The position numbers were made by a program, and so were the translations under genes. A stretch of DNA of 64,000 nucleotides from assembly GCF_025403485.1 (NCBI RefSeq), contig NZ_CP099966.1:3633001-3697000 (forward strand), given 5' to 3'. Source of the DNA: Chryseobacterium paludis (GTDB lineage: Bacteria > Bacteroidota > Bacteroidia > Flavobacteriales > Weeksellaceae). This document shows, in pieces, positions 27,540 through 36,218 of this stretch; position 1 is the stretch's first letter; each line of letters begins with the position of its first letter. The notes beneath the pieces are model-generated. The model was given only the letters and a program-made list of their open reading frames with translations. It was not told the DNA's origin and did no database searches.

Positions 27540-29384
27540 ATGAAAAAGTCGATTGCAATCATTTTTGCTTTTATCATTTCACAGCTTCAGGCCCAACAAA
27601 TACCTTATTATCAGCAGGCTGCGAAGTACAAGATGGATATTGATGTTAATGCAGAAAAATTTACTTACCAGGGAACCCAGACATTAGAATATTCGAATAA
27701 CTCACCGGATGAACTTAATGTGGTGTATTTTCATTTATATTGGAATGCTTTTAAACCTAACTCAATGATGGATCAAAGAGTAGCAGGTCAAGGTAAAAAT
27801 GGTGATTCAAGATTGCAAAAGGACGGAGTTTCAAGATTAGCTTCTATTCCTAAAGATAAGGAGGGAGCGCAAAATATACACTGGATCAAACAGAATGGGA
27901 AAGACCTGAAATTTGAAATCCAGGAAACAATAATGAAGGTTTATCTGAGTGAACCGATCAAGCCAAACTCTACGACATCTTTCACTATGGAATGGGATGC
28001 TGTGATTCCACAACAGATTCGAAGAAGTGGACGAAATAATAGAGAAGGAGTAGATATGACCATGACGCAATGGTATCCCAAAATTTCAGAATATGATTAT
28101 GATGGATGGGCTACATTTGATTATATAGGAAGAGAGTTTCATGCACCGTTTTCAGACTTTGATGTTACCATTAAAATAGATAAAGATTATGTAATAGGAG
28201 CAGGAGGAATCCTTGAAAACCCTACGGAAGTAAAAGGCTATGATGCCAACGCAAAGATTAAAACTGAAAAAAATAAAAAAGCAATATGGAAATGGACTGC
28301 TAAAAATATTTTGGATTTTGCATGGAGTGCGGATAGAGATTACGTTGTTAACGGTTTTGATGTTCCAAATGGGCCAAAGGTATTTTTAGTATATCAGAAA
28401 AACGATAAAACTAAAGTTTGGGGTGAAGCTCAACCTTATGTTACTAAATATTTCCAGATCATGAATTCGCATTTTGGAAAATATGCCTATCCTACTTATG
28501 CTTTTATCCAAGGTGGAGATGGTGGAATGGAGTACGGAATGTGTACCATGATTTTAGGGGAATCAAAAGATATGGAAGATTTAATGGGATTAATGGCTCA
28601 TGAAGGATCACATTCCTGGTATCAGCAAATGCTTGCGACTAATGAATCAGTTCGTCCGTGGATGGATGAAGGATTTACAAGTTATGCAGAAGGCTATGTA
28701 ATGAATCAGCTATTTCCTCCAAAAGATAAACTTCCTAATCCTTTTGTTGATAGATTAAACGCTTATAGAAGTTTTGTGAAAAAAGGAATTGAAGAGCCGG
28801 CTGTATGGTTGGGAGACCATCATGATAACGGGACATCTTATACTTTTTCTACCTATGTGAAAGGAGAGCTGTTTTTGGTTGAATTAGGATATATAGTTGG
28901 TGAAGAAAATCTTTCGGAGATTCTGAAACAGTATTTTGATAAATGGAGTTTAAAACATCCGACAGATAGGGATTTTCTTCATATTGCGCAGAAAGTATCC
29001 GGAATGGATCTGAAGTGGTTCCATCATTACTGGATCAATACCACAAAAACTATTGATTATGGAATCAAAGATGTGAAGTATGATGCAAAGTCTACCACTG
29101 TTACTTTGATTAATAACGGACAGGTGCCTATGCCTATTGATTTCAGCGTTGTGACGAAAGATAAAAAAATTGTTACTTATCAAATTCCTACTAATCTTAC
29201 GCATACATGGAAACAGAAAGATGCGTATGGGGATTTCAAGACAATGAATTACTGGCCATGGACTCAGAAAGAATATACCCTGACGATTCCTTATTCTAAA
29301 TCTCAGTTAGAGGTTTTAGGAATCGATTTTAGTCAGCGGTTAGCTGATGTAAATATGGAAGATAATTTTGTTGAAATTAAATAA
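27540..29384 (+). CDS. Secreted M1 family metallopeptidase
   Basis: A 614-aa zinc aminopeptidase with a signal peptide (residues 1-18, ending LQAQ). The M1 zinc site is intact: H354-E355-x-x-H358 and E377, giving HExxH-x18-E. The upstream GGMEYGM replaces the classic GAMEN exopeptidase motif, as in other Bacteroidota secreted M1 enzymes. It probably trims peptides in the periplasm or outside the cell. There is no T9SS tail. Confidence 0.93.
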   Translation: MKKSIAIIFAFIISQLQAQQIPYYQQAAKYKMDIDVNAEKFTYQGTQTLEYSNNSPDELNVVYFHLYWNAFKPNSMMDQRVAGQGKNGDSRLQKDGVSRLASIPKDKEGAQNIHWIKQNGKDLKFEIQETIMKVYLSEPIKPNSTTSFTMEWDAVIPQQIRRSGRNNREGVDMTMTQWYPKISEYDYDGWATFDYIGREFHAPFSDFDVTIKIDKDYVIGAGGILENPTEVKGYDANAKIKTEKNKKAIWKWTAKNILDFAWSADRDYVVNGFDVPNGPKVFLVYQKNDKTKVWGEAQPYVTKYFQIMNSHFGKYAYPTYAFIQGGDGGMEYGMCTMILGESKDMEDLMGLMAHEGSHSWYQQMLATNESVRPWMDEGFTSYAEGYVMNQLFPPKDKLPNPFVDRLNAYRSFVKKGIEEPAVWLGDHHDNGTSYTFSTYVKGELFLVELGYIVGEENLSEILKQYFDKWSLKHPTDRDFLHIAQKVSGMDLKWFHHYWINTTKTIDYGIKDVKYDAKSTTVTLINNGQVPMPIDFSVVTKDKKIVTYQIPTNLTHTWKQKDAYGDFKTMNYWPWTQKEYTLTIPYSKSQLEVLGIDFSQRLADVNMEDNFVEIK

Positions 29385-29392
29385 AACAAAGA

Positions 29393-29434
29393 AAAATAAA
29401 AGAGGAGTATTGAAAAATACTCCTCTTTTATTTT
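29393..29434. terminator. Bidirectional terminator, M1 peptidase / GG-leader peptide
   Basis: A 19-bp perfect stem (29393-29411 with 29416-29434) with a GAAA loop and A/T flanks. Confidence 0.92.
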
Positions 29435-29461
29435 AATATAATATTGAGAATGACTAAATGG

Positions 29462-29644
29462 TTACCATATTACAGGTGAACCACAATCCTGGATCGAAAC
29501 TCTGCAGTTAGGAACAAGGCATGGGTTAATAGGGCATTTGGTACCTGGGCACAATGCCGGTACACCACTAGGCATAGGACAAACTACATCTCCGCCTGTT
29601 ATAGACTTTAATGCACTTCTTGACATTTTCTTTAAATTTTTCAT
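29462..29644 (-). CDS. Cys-rich peptide with Gly-Gly leader (bacteriocin-like precursor)
   Basis: A 60-aa peptide. The leader MKNLKKMSRSALKSITGG is nearly the textbook flavobacterial GG leader, so I use the ATG at 29644 and not the upstream in-frame ATG at 29725. The core after Gly18 has 42 residues with six cysteines (22, 32, 37, 42, 47, 54) and many Pro/Gly, suggesting disulfide or other cross-links after export. No C39 transporter or modification enzyme is adjacent. Its function (antimicrobial, signal or surface peptide) is unknown. Compare the shorter relative at 1706-1831. Confidence 0.8.
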   Translation of the reverse strand: MKNLKKMSRSALKSITGGDVVCPMPSGVPALCPGTKCPINPCLVPNCRVSIQDCGSPVIW

Positions 29645-29885
29645 ATTATTTTCTTTAAATTGATTGGATAACAAATGTATTTTAAAACAGTCCCTCGTAA
29701 CAGGATGAATATATAAGTGTTTCATTTGATTTAATAAATGCAGCTGTATAGCTCTTAACTGTGATTTTATAAATTTATATAGCTGAATCTCATTTAATTG
29801 AGATAAAATTAATTTGTATTTAATTTTTTAATTGTAAAGGTTTATTTTTACAGTTATTTTCAAACCCTTTTAGTTTAAAGAATAA

Positions 29886-30647
29886 ATGAATTCTATCGTT
29901 ATAAATATAGGAAACAGCAATATCAGATTTGGACTTTTTGATGATGATAACTGTGATATTTCATGGGTAATTAATACAAAGCCCTATAGAACGGCTGATG
30001 AGTTGTATGCGCAAATGCTCATGCTTTATCAGACTTATAAGATCGAACCTAAGGATATAAGCAATATAATTATTGGTTCAGTAGTGCCTCAGCTTACCAA
30101 AGTAATGAGCTCAGCCATAAAAAAAATTCACGGTATTCTTCCTGTAATTGTTGATAGAAATACCCCTTCTGAAGTACAGGCAAAATCTAAGCAGATGGGA
30201 ACTGATATTTATGCTAATCTTGTTGCGGCACACACCATGTATCCCGATCGCAAGAAAATTATTATTGATTTTGGAACGGCACTTACGGCGAGCTGTGTTA
30301 CAGAAACAGGTGAAACCCTTGGGGTTATTATTGCGCCAGGAATTATAACCTCATTAAATTCTTTGATCAGTCAAACCGCCCAGCTTCCTGAAATTGAATT
30401 GAAGAAGCCGAAATCGGTTCTGGGGCTTGATACTGTAACGTGCATGCAAAGTGGAATGGTATATGGGTTTCTGGGGATGGTAGAAGGCTTCGTAGACCGT
30501 ATTAATGAAGAAGTAAATGATGACTGTTTTGTGATAGCAACAGGAGGTGTTTCTCATGTTTACAAACCATTAACGAATAAAATACATATCACAGACCGAC
30601 TTCATACACTAAAAGGATTGTATTTTTTAGGTAAAGATAGATCATGA
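29886..30647 (+). CDS. coaX: Type III pantothenate kinase
   Basis: A 253-aa kinase phosphorylating pantothenate, the first step of coenzyme A synthesis. Family motifs are the N-terminal phosphate loop NIGNSNIRFGLF, the pantothenate region KQMGTDIYANLVAAH and IIDFGTALTAS, and the C-terminal FVIATGGVSHVYKPL. It is an ASKHA-fold enzyme. Its stop overlaps the next start by ATGA. Confidence 0.94.
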   Translation: MNSIVINIGNSNIRFGLFDDDNCDISWVINTKPYRTADELYAQMLMLYQTYKIEPKDISNIIIGSVVPQLTKVMSSAIKKIHGILPVIVDRNTPSEVQAKSKQMGTDIYANLVAAHTMYPDRKKIIIDFGTALTASCVTETGETLGVIIAPGIITSLNSLISQTAQLPEIELKKPKSVLGLDTVTCMQSGMVYGFLGMVEGFVDRINEEVNDDCFVIATGGVSHVYKPLTNKIHITDRLHTLKGLYFLGKDRS

Positions 30648-31174
30648 AAGAATTCCCAATAATAGAGACAGAAAGACTTATTCTTTCTGCATTGAATACG
30701 GAAGATATTCCTTATGTTGTAGAATATCTGCAGGAGAAAGTTTTTTCGGAACTTACTTCCAATATTCCGTATCCTTATTCTGTAAAAGATGCTGAATTCT
30801 GGGTGAAGATTTCCCACGAAGCTTTTGAAAATAGATCAGGATACACTTTTGCGATTCGAAATAAAGAACATAAGATAATTGGTGCTATTGGAATTCATGA
30901 TAGGGGTGATGATAAAGCAGAATTAGGTTATTGGCTGGGCGTTCCATTTTGGAATAAAGGCTATGTAACAGAAGCGGCATCAGCTGTTGTTGATTTTGGC
31001 TTTAAAGAATTGGGATATAATAAAATATTTGCTACTCATTTTTTTCACAATCCATCTTCAGGCCGTATCATGCAAAAGATTGGAATGGAGAAGGAAGCTA
31101 TCTTAAAACAACATCTCAAGAAGGATGGAGAATATTTTGATATTTCCATGTATTCTATTTTTAAGAAAAAGTAG
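30644..31174 (+). CDS. GNAT family N-acetyltransferase (RimJ-like)
   Basis: A 176-aa protein with the GNAT fold. The N-terminus ETERLILSALNTEDIPYV and the segment ELGYWLGVPFWNKGYVTEAASAVVDFGF match the ribosomal-protein/Ser acetyltransferase group, including the acetyl-CoA loop and the late NPSSGRIMQKIGM segment. The substrate is unknown. The gene overlaps coaX by four bases and is probably coupled to it. Confidence 0.88.
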   Translation: MKEFPIIETERLILSALNTEDIPYVVEYLQEKVFSELTSNIPYPYSVKDAEFWVKISHEAFENRSGYTFAIRNKEHKIIGAIGIHDRGDDKAELGYWLGVPFWNKGYVTEAASAVVDFGFKELGYNKIFATHFFHNPSSGRIMQKIGMEKEAILKQHLKKDGEYFDISMYSIFKKK

Positions 31175-31230
31175 CTTTATTTGATTATATTAGAGATGGC
31201 TTTCTATCGAAGGCTCATTAAACTAATACT

Positions 31231-32181
31231 ATGAAAAAAATAACTATTTGTTTTTTCTTATTATCTCTTTTTATTATCAATGCACAGACAAAAGTAGCTG
31301 GGACTTATCATGTTAGTTCTGGAAATCCAGATGATGGGGGATATCACTGGATGCTTTTTGAGAATCATAATTTTGCTATGGTTACTTTTGGGCAGATCAT
31401 TGCCGGAAAATGGAGTATAGACGATAAAAATGTAATTTCATTTACCCCATCTACTCCTAAATTTCCCTTCGATGTTTATGGCAGGTATGATTCCGCTCTT
31501 AAAGGAACAAAAATTATGTTTGATAATTTTGATATCAATGCTAAAACGTATATAGGAGATACCGATCAGGGAGTACAGCCCATTTTAGGTGAAAATGCCA
31601 ATTGTCTCCCATATCCATTGCTAAAGGAATTCAATAAGGATTTTAAAGATCTTGTTTTATCAGTGACTATGTTTGATCAGACAAAGGAAACATTTTATGT
31701 GGCAGAAAATAAAAAATATAATGATTTTATTATTATGTATTATTCATCTGCAACAAGACTGCGCCCATTTATTGCACGCCTGAAAGGGGGTCAATTGTAT
31801 TTCAGAGATGATAACCGTCCTTCTTCTCCAAGAAAAGATATTAGTCCAAAAGAATTAAAAGAGATGGGAAAATTTGTTAGCGAGGGTGTATCAGCGGTTT
31901 CAAAAGAATTTATTATCAGTAATAAAGCCTACAATATTGAATCTTATGGGCCAGGAGAAAGGAGCGCGGATTTAGATGAAGAAGCTTATTTAAAGTACAA
32001 TTACAATTATAACGATGCAAAAGAAATTTATACAGCAAAAGAGCCAAATGCCGTTTCAGAAGATAATGCATACCACGATCTGAATACCTTATATAAATAT
32101 CGTAGAATTGAGTTAAAACCTAATCAGAATTCATATAAGAAAATAGAGAAGAGTATCTTCAATATTACCTGTAAGGACTAG
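31231..32181 (+). CDS. Secreted protein of unknown function
   Basis: A 316-aa protein with a Sec signal peptide (residues 1-19, ending INAQ). I do not recognise a domain. The mature part is rich in beta-strand-like and aromatic segments (DGGYHWMLFENHNFAMVTFG), with a more helical Lys-rich C-terminus. No T9SS tail or lipobox was seen. It ends two bases before the convergent tadA gene. Confidence 0.7.
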   Translation: MKKITICFFLLSLFIINAQTKVAGTYHVSSGNPDDGGYHWMLFENHNFAMVTFGQIIAGKWSIDDKNVISFTPSTPKFPFDVYGRYDSALKGTKIMFDNFDINAKTYIGDTDQGVQPILGENANCLPYPLLKEFNKDFKDLVLSVTMFDQTKETFYVAENKKYNDFIIMYYSSATRLRPFIARLKGGQLYFRDDNRPSSPRKDISPKELKEMGKFVSEGVSAVSKEFIISNKAYNIESYGPGERSADLDEEAYLKYNYNYNDAKEIYTAKEPNAVSEDNAYHDLNTLYKYRRIELKPNQNSYKKIEKSIFNITCKD

Positions 32182-32183
32182 TC

Positions 32184-32615
32184 TTATCTTTTTGATTTAA
32201 AAAAATCTTTTACAATACCAGAACATTCATGTTCCATAATTCCTGTTACAATCTCCGTTTTAGGATGAAGACTAAGGTGTTTATTAATAAAGCCCCTTTG
32301 TTCATCTCGTGCCCCAATTACCACTTTGGAAATTTGTGACCATGAAAGGGCCCCTGAACACATTACACAGGGCTCTAATGTAACATATAGTGTACAGTTG
32401 ATAAGGTATTTTCCTCCCAGGAAATTGGCTGCTGAAGTAATGGCTTGCATTTCTGCGTGGGCAGTTACATCATTAAGCGTTTCCGTCAGGTTGTGTGCCC
32501 TTGCAATAACACGGTTATTGGAAACCACCACGCACCCAATAGGAACCTCATCTTTTTCAAGAGCAATTTCTGCTTCCTGAAAAGCCATTTTCATGAAATA
32601 TTCGTCCGTAAACAT
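32184..32615 (-). CDS. tadA: tRNA-adenosine deaminase-type nucleoside deaminase
   Basis: A 143-aa zinc deaminase that converts A34 to inosine in tRNA-Arg. The zinc site is H53-A-E55 with C83 and C86 in PCVMCSGA. Length is near that of TadA. Guanine deaminases are related, but PCVMCSGAL and the size favour TadA. Its start overlaps the stop of the upstream gene by one base (TAATG). Confidence 0.9.
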   Translation of the reverse strand: MFTDEYFMKMAFQEAEIALEKDEVPIGCVVVSNNRVIARAHNLTETLNDVTAHAEMQAITSAANFLGGKYLINCTLYVTLEPCVMCSGALSWSQISKVVIGARDEQRGFINKHLSLHPKTEIVTGIMEHECSGIVKDFFKSKR

Positions 32616-33244
32616 TATTCAAAACTCATAGTTAGTGGAAGCTTAAATCGATATCTCACAGGATCTCCATTGATAATAGCAGGAGAAAATTTTTCTGAAA
32701 GAGAATATAGTGCAATTTGAGCTTGCCTATTGAAGGTAAAATTGTCGCCTTGTGCTTCTACATTGCTGATAGTTCCATCTTTTTCTACGATGAAAGCTAC
32801 AGTGGCTTTTACTATTTTCGTTTCGGAAAGAACGCCATCTATATAAAAAAGGTGGGCCACTTCCTTTCGCAATGCATTAATACCTCCAGGATAATCTGCA
32901 GATTTATCTGTAATAGGAAAGATATCTGGGGCTTTTTCCGGCGATATCGTTTTGTTTTCAAGCTGTAATCTGCTGAGATCTTCTGTGTTTTTTATTTTTA
33001 ACAAAGCGCCTATTAAAGCAACATTCTCAATGCTGTCCATCTTTTTCATGAAAAAAAGAAAATCCTGCTTAATGGAAGCTTTTTGAAAATTGCCTGTCTC
33101 AGCATCAAACTTTTTCTTAAATTCAGTATTCAGCATACTGCGATGCTGGTTATAGTAAGATTTCACAAGCTTAAATTCTTCCTTTTGTTGAGAAAAGAAA
33201 ACCGAAGAAATAAAGCAACATAAAAAGAGAAATAAAGATTTCAA
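32615..33244 (-). CDS. Secreted protein with TonB-like C-terminal domain
   Basis: A 209-aa protein with a signal peptide (residues 1-18, ending FFSQ). Residues about 115-209 resemble the TonB C-terminal fold (YPGGINALRKEVAHLF, then VAFIVEKDGTISNVEAQG, and a final YRFKLPLTMSF strand). It lacks a membrane anchor and a Pro-rich linker, so it is not a classical TonB. It is coupled to tadA. Confidence 0.78.
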   Translation of the reverse strand: MKSLFLFLCCFISSVFFSQQKEEFKLVKSYYNQHRSMLNTEFKKKFDAETGNFQKASIKQDFLFFMKKMDSIENVALIGALLKIKNTEDLSRLQLENKTISPEKAPDIFPITDKSADYPGGINALRKEVAHLFYIDGVLSETKIVKATVAFIVEKDGTISNVEAQGDNFTFNRQAQIALYSLSEKFSPAIINGDPVRYRFKLPLTMSFE

Positions 33245-33300
33245 TTTTGAGATATTTATGTAAAAATAGTCAAAAAAAACTAAAATTAAATGAAACTAAT

Positions 33301-34221
33301 TTAGTCTTCAAGATAACTATTTAAAGATTCTTTTAAATGATTACGGATGTCGTCAACTAAAGATATCGGTTCTAAGACTCTAACCTCTTTTCCATACGAA
33401 AGGATCTCCTGCATAAAGTCATAAGTTGGATGAAGGAAGAATTCAAAATAGATGTCTTCAGGTGTTTCTTTAGTTTCTTTTTGTGATTGATGAAGCGGAA
33501 AACTTTTGATATATTCGCCTTGATGGCGGGTACATTTTAGGGTAATTTTTTGAGGCTTCTGCTCAGTTAAGTTCATTACTCCAAAAGCATTTTTAAAATA
33601 CTCCCTGAAATTGTATTTATATTTTTCACGGAATTTAGTTTTACTGACGTCAAGGTAATTGATTCGATCAAGTCCAAAAGACTTTAAAATCTTATCCTTG
33701 GTATCAATAGCGATGAGATACCATCGGTCTTTAGATTCTTTTAAAGCCAAAGGATGTACTTTTCGGGAAGTCATCAATTTGTTTTTATAGTTGTAATGCT
33801 CAAAAGAAACGACTCTTTTATTTCGAATGGCGAAGAAAAGATCATAAAAATGATCTACTCCAGTTGGCTTTCGGGATTCAAAAAAGATATAATCCGAAAA
33901 ATCAGGGTGTAGATTTAGAGCATTGCTAACCTGAAAAGATTCAAGTAATTTTTGATTATATTCATCCACCTCCATTGTGGGACGGCTTTCAATGTAATAA
34001 CGGTTATCACCTTTTTTCTTATTGTGAATGGAAAGATTAAAGAGATCAGATATCTCCCGGATATCTCTCTGTAATGTGCGGATCGAATAGCTTTTTATAT
34101 CCGCATCCTGAAATTCAAAAGAGTTTAAAAGATAATCCTCCAGCTGCGAATAGGTAGCGGGTGCACTTTCTAATTTTTTAATGATTAAGGCGTATCTTGT
34201 TAAATAAAAATCTTTTTTCAT
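33301..34221 (-). CDS. WYL-domain transcriptional regulator
   Basis: A 306-aa YafY/BrxR/CapW-like regulator. Residues 1-70 form a winged helix-turn-helix (YSIRTLQRDIREISDLF). The WYL core is centred on W167-Y168-L169 (KDRWYLIAIDTKD), and the C-terminal extension runs from about residue 220. WYL proteins bind DNA as dimers and respond to a ligand. A perfect inverted repeat lies 100 bases upstream in its own promoter, and copies precede the neighbouring genes up to 39 kb. I infer that it is the regulator of that set, including itself. Whether it represses or activates is not shown. Confidence 0.88.
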   Translation of the reverse strand: MKKDFYLTRYALIIKKLESAPATYSQLEDYLLNSFEFQDADIKSYSIRTLQRDIREISDLFNLSIHNKKKGDNRYYIESRPTMEVDEYNQKLLESFQVSNALNLHPDFSDYIFFESRKPTGVDHFYDLFFAIRNKRVVSFEHYNYKNKLMTSRKVHPLALKESKDRWYLIAIDTKDKILKSFGLDRINYLDVSKTKFREKYKYNFREYFKNAFGVMNLTEQKPQKITLKCTRHQGEYIKSFPLHQSQKETKETPEDIYFEFFLHPTYDFMQEILSYGKEVRVLEPISLVDDIRNHLKESLNSYLED

Positions 34222-34301
34222 TCGGATAATTTTATGGCTATAGTTTCTTTTTTGTTTTTTTAATCTAACACCTGACGTGTCTCACTTTTAGTTTTCTAAA
34301 A

Positions 34302-34335
34302 CAAATATAGATTCTTAATACGACAAAATATGTCG
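34302..34335 (-). promoter_or_regulatory. Operator-promoter module 1 (WYL gene)
   Basis: On the plus strand CGACA-AAATA-TGTCG (34321-34335) is a perfect inverted repeat. On the minus strand it is followed after exactly 11 bases by TATATTTG (34302-34309), a TAnnTTTG -7 box. It sits about 80 bases before the WYL start. Confidence 0.82.
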
Positions 34336-34427
34336 TGTTTTATTTTTGTGGATAAGTTTTAAAGAGGCTTAGCTCATTCTTAATAAATATAAAGATATGA
34401 GAATTTCAAATATGTTTATTTTTAAAA

Positions 34428-34515
34428 AAGTTCCGGCTATCCAATACTTGTGAATGGTGATTCAAAGGCATTATGGAATTTGGTCTGAAAGAATTATTGG
34501 ATAGCTCCAGAACTT
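34428..34515 (-). repeat. Long imperfect hairpin downstream of the small acidic ORF
   Basis: Arms of about 19-21 bases (34428-34446 and 34495-34515, sharing AAGTTC and CTATCCAATA) enclose a 48-base loop. On the minus strand the element is followed by six T. It may be a terminator with a large loop or a small structured RNA; no coding function was seen. Confidence 0.5.
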
Positions 34516-34535
34516 CACTAACTAATATGTTTTTA

Positions 34536-34769
34536 TTAATAAATATCATCTTCAAGGATTTCATTTTCAAAATCTTCCTTGAAGAAAACTTCAATATCAT
34601 TGAGATAGTTTTCATAATCTATCTCCACGTTTTCGATGTCACTCCACTCAATAGTGTAGAGATCTTTATCGAAAATTATATCTGAACTGTGATTTGGTGT
34701 TTCCATGTTGGGTGTTTTAAAGGTTGAACATATTTCTGGCTGTCCAGCATTAATTAATGTTGAATTCAA
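34536..34769 (-). CDS. Small acidic protein of unknown function
   Basis: A 77-aa ORF (or 56 aa from an ATG at 34706, METPNHSSD). The C-terminal 55 residues are very acidic (Asp/Glu-rich, SDIENVEIDYENYLNDIEVFF) and suit a small binding or DNA-mimic protein, though that is speculation. It is supported by its own operator-promoter module at 34820-34853. No homologue is recognised. An overlapping plus-strand frame at 34473-34685 has no promoter support. Confidence 0.5.
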   Translation of the reverse strand: MNSTLINAGQPEICSTFKTPNMETPNHSSDIIFDKDLYTIEWSDIENVEIDYENYLNDIEVFFKEDFENEILEDDIY

Positions 34770-34819
34770 TGGCTTTTAAAAGTTTTTAAAGATTGTTTTT
34801 TGTGTCTTGGTTTATATTT

Positions 34820-34853
34820 CAAAAGTAGGAGCTAGTGGCGTCAAAACTTGACG
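34820..34853 (-). promoter_or_regulatory. Operator-promoter module 2 (small acidic ORF)
   Basis: CGTCA-AAACT-TGACG (34839-34853) is a perfect inverted repeat. After 11 bases on the minus strand comes TACTTTTG (34820-34827). It lies between the DUF2589 operon end and the small ORF. Confidence 0.82.
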
Positions 34854-34860
34854 TGTAAAA

Positions 34861-34892
34861 AAAAATAACTCAAAAAAATGAGTTATTTTTTA
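34861..34892 (-). terminator. Terminator of the DUF2589 operon
   Basis: A 12-bp perfect stem (34861-34872 with 34879-34890) with an A6 loop, five bases after the end of the 185-aa gene. Confidence 0.8.
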
Positions 34893-34897
34893 AATTT

Positions 34898-35455
34898 TTA
34901 AGAAAAATCTTCCAGATCTATTTCATCAGCAATAAGCATAATGATATCCATTTCTGAAAGCATTGATTTGAGTTTCACTCCTCCTATTTTAAGGTCATTA
35001 TCTGAGAGAATATACCACCATACCTTTTGAACAAAATCGTGGAAGTCCATCTCATTGGTGTAATGTAGGCCTTTTTGCTGTGCTGTTAATGCTAATATTT
35101 GTTTCGTGATATCCCTACATTCATTCATCTTTCCTTCATGTGGCAATAAAACATTAATTACGCAGTTTTGCGCATCATAAAGAAGGTTAGCTGCAATTTT
35201 TATCTGATTTTTTTTAGTATTGAATCCTCTTTCATCACTAAATTTTCCTGCTAATATTTTTGCTCTGAATCCCGCAACTTCTGAAACTTCACTTATGTTG
35301 TTCGTGGAAAAAATTTCTTCTATAGATTTTAACCAGGATAAAATTTTGTCAGTAAAGAAAGGGTCTTTTTTTTCTAGATAAGAAACGATCTTCGGAAATT
35401 CCTGTAATTTCTCTTTTAATTGAGAAACCAATATAAATTGTGATTTTTTTACCAT
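34898..35455 (-). CDS. Protein of unknown function, third gene of the DUF2589 operon
   Basis: A 185-aa soluble protein with no signal peptide or membrane segment. It is predominantly helical (SQLKEKLQEFPKIVSYLEKK; FVQKVWWYILSDND). I recognise no domain. It starts one base after the upstream gene ends and has a terminator of its own, so it is the last gene of the DUF2589 operon. It may act with the two proteins encoded before it. Confidence 0.7.
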   Translation of the reverse strand: MVKKSQFILVSQLKEKLQEFPKIVSYLEKKDPFFTDKILSWLKSIEEIFSTNNISEVSEVAGFRAKILAGKFSDERGFNTKKNQIKIAANLLYDAQNCVINVLLPHEGKMNECRDITKQILALTAQQKGLHYTNEMDFHDFVQKVWWYILSDNDLKIGGVKLKSMLSEMDIIMLIADEIDLEDFS

Positions 35456-35456
35456 A

Positions 35457-36140
35457 TTATTCAGGGATTAGCGTTTCTATGATGTTTCCATTAATATCTT
35501 CATATCTCGACCATTCCATGCCAGCTTCACTTACACTCATTTTTGCATAGATCAGACATTTTGCATCTAAAGCCATTAGTTTGCTGGCTTCTACAATAAT
35601 CTCACGATCTTCAATTTTTTCAATTACTTTTCTCGCTTCAAAAATAGTTCTGTTAGAAATACTCTGCTGAAAAAATTGTGGATTGGTCAGTTTCCATCTG
35701 AAATTAGGCAACGATTGGCAAAATTCCAATGTATATTGGGGAATGGGATCAAAATATTTGATCTGTGAATCTGTAATCGTGGTAGTGTTCTCTTCTTTGA
35801 TTTTTTTGATGGCATCATTATAAGTAACTTCAAGGTCGACCAAAAAAGCTTTAAGACTCTGATCACTTTTTATATCAGAAGGGTCATAATCTGTTTTAGC
35901 CACTTTTATAATTTCATCGTAGGCGAAATCTCTAAAAATCATTATAGGTGAATTTCCAGCGGTAGCAAAAGGAATTGTAAGATCTACAGTTCCAACCTTC
36001 ATTCTTGGAATAGAAAAATGTTTCAATAAATCGTCTTGAGCATATTCCTTAGCGATCTGTACAGTTTGTAAGTCTGCCATTTTTCTGGCAGAAGCAATTT
36101 CAGAGACTATGCCTCCCAAATATTCGTTCAATTTCGGCAT
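35457..36140 (-). CDS. DUF2589-like paralogue of unknown function
   Basis: A 227-aa soluble protein. Its N-terminal 60 residues follow the same plan as the DUF2589 protein encoded just upstream: (Y-L/I)-GG near residue 9, an Ala-rich helix ending Q..IAKEY or Q..FIKEV, then a strand block (FSIPRMKVGTVDLTIPF versus LTIPALRIDEMTIDF). The two therefore look like diverged paralogues (my inference). The C-terminal part is helical and unrecognised, and ends with a strand (GMEWSRYEDINGNIIETLI). It lies 78 bases after the DUF2589 gene, with a hairpin in the gap. Confidence 0.72.
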   Translation of the reverse strand: MPKLNEYLGGIVSEIASARKMADLQTVQIAKEYAQDDLLKHFSIPRMKVGTVDLTIPFATAGNSPIMIFRDFAYDEIIKVAKTDYDPSDIKSDQSLKAFLVDLEVTYNDAIKKIKEENTTTITDSQIKYFDPIPQYTLEFCQSLPNFRWKLTNPQFFQQSISNRTIFEARKVIEKIEDREIIVEASKLMALDAKCLIYAKMSVSEAGMEWSRYEDINGNIIETLIPE

Positions 36141-36171
36141 GATAAGTTTTTTTATTTATAAAAAGTTGGTT

Positions 36172-36201
36172 GAAAAAGGATGGCTGCCGAAGCAACCATC
36201 C
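36172..36201 (-). terminator. Intra-operon hairpin (attenuating terminator)
   Basis: On the minus strand GGATGGTTGC-TTCG-GCAGCCATCC followed by TTTTT. It lies between the DUF2589 gene and the next two genes, with no new operator or TAnnTTTG box seen after it. It may lower downstream expression and raise the DUF2589 share. Confidence 0.7.
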
Positions 36202-36218
36202 AAAAATAAATAGGGTTT

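Noticed and set aside
34263..34281. A seventh operator copy near TGACGTGT at 34273
   Set aside because: Only one half-site is present; the left arm is missing and no -7 box lies at the fixed 11-base distance.
34473..34685. A 70-codon plus-strand frame opposite the small acidic ORF
   Set aside because: The operator-promoter module at 34820-34853 reads the minus strand; nothing supports the plus frame.
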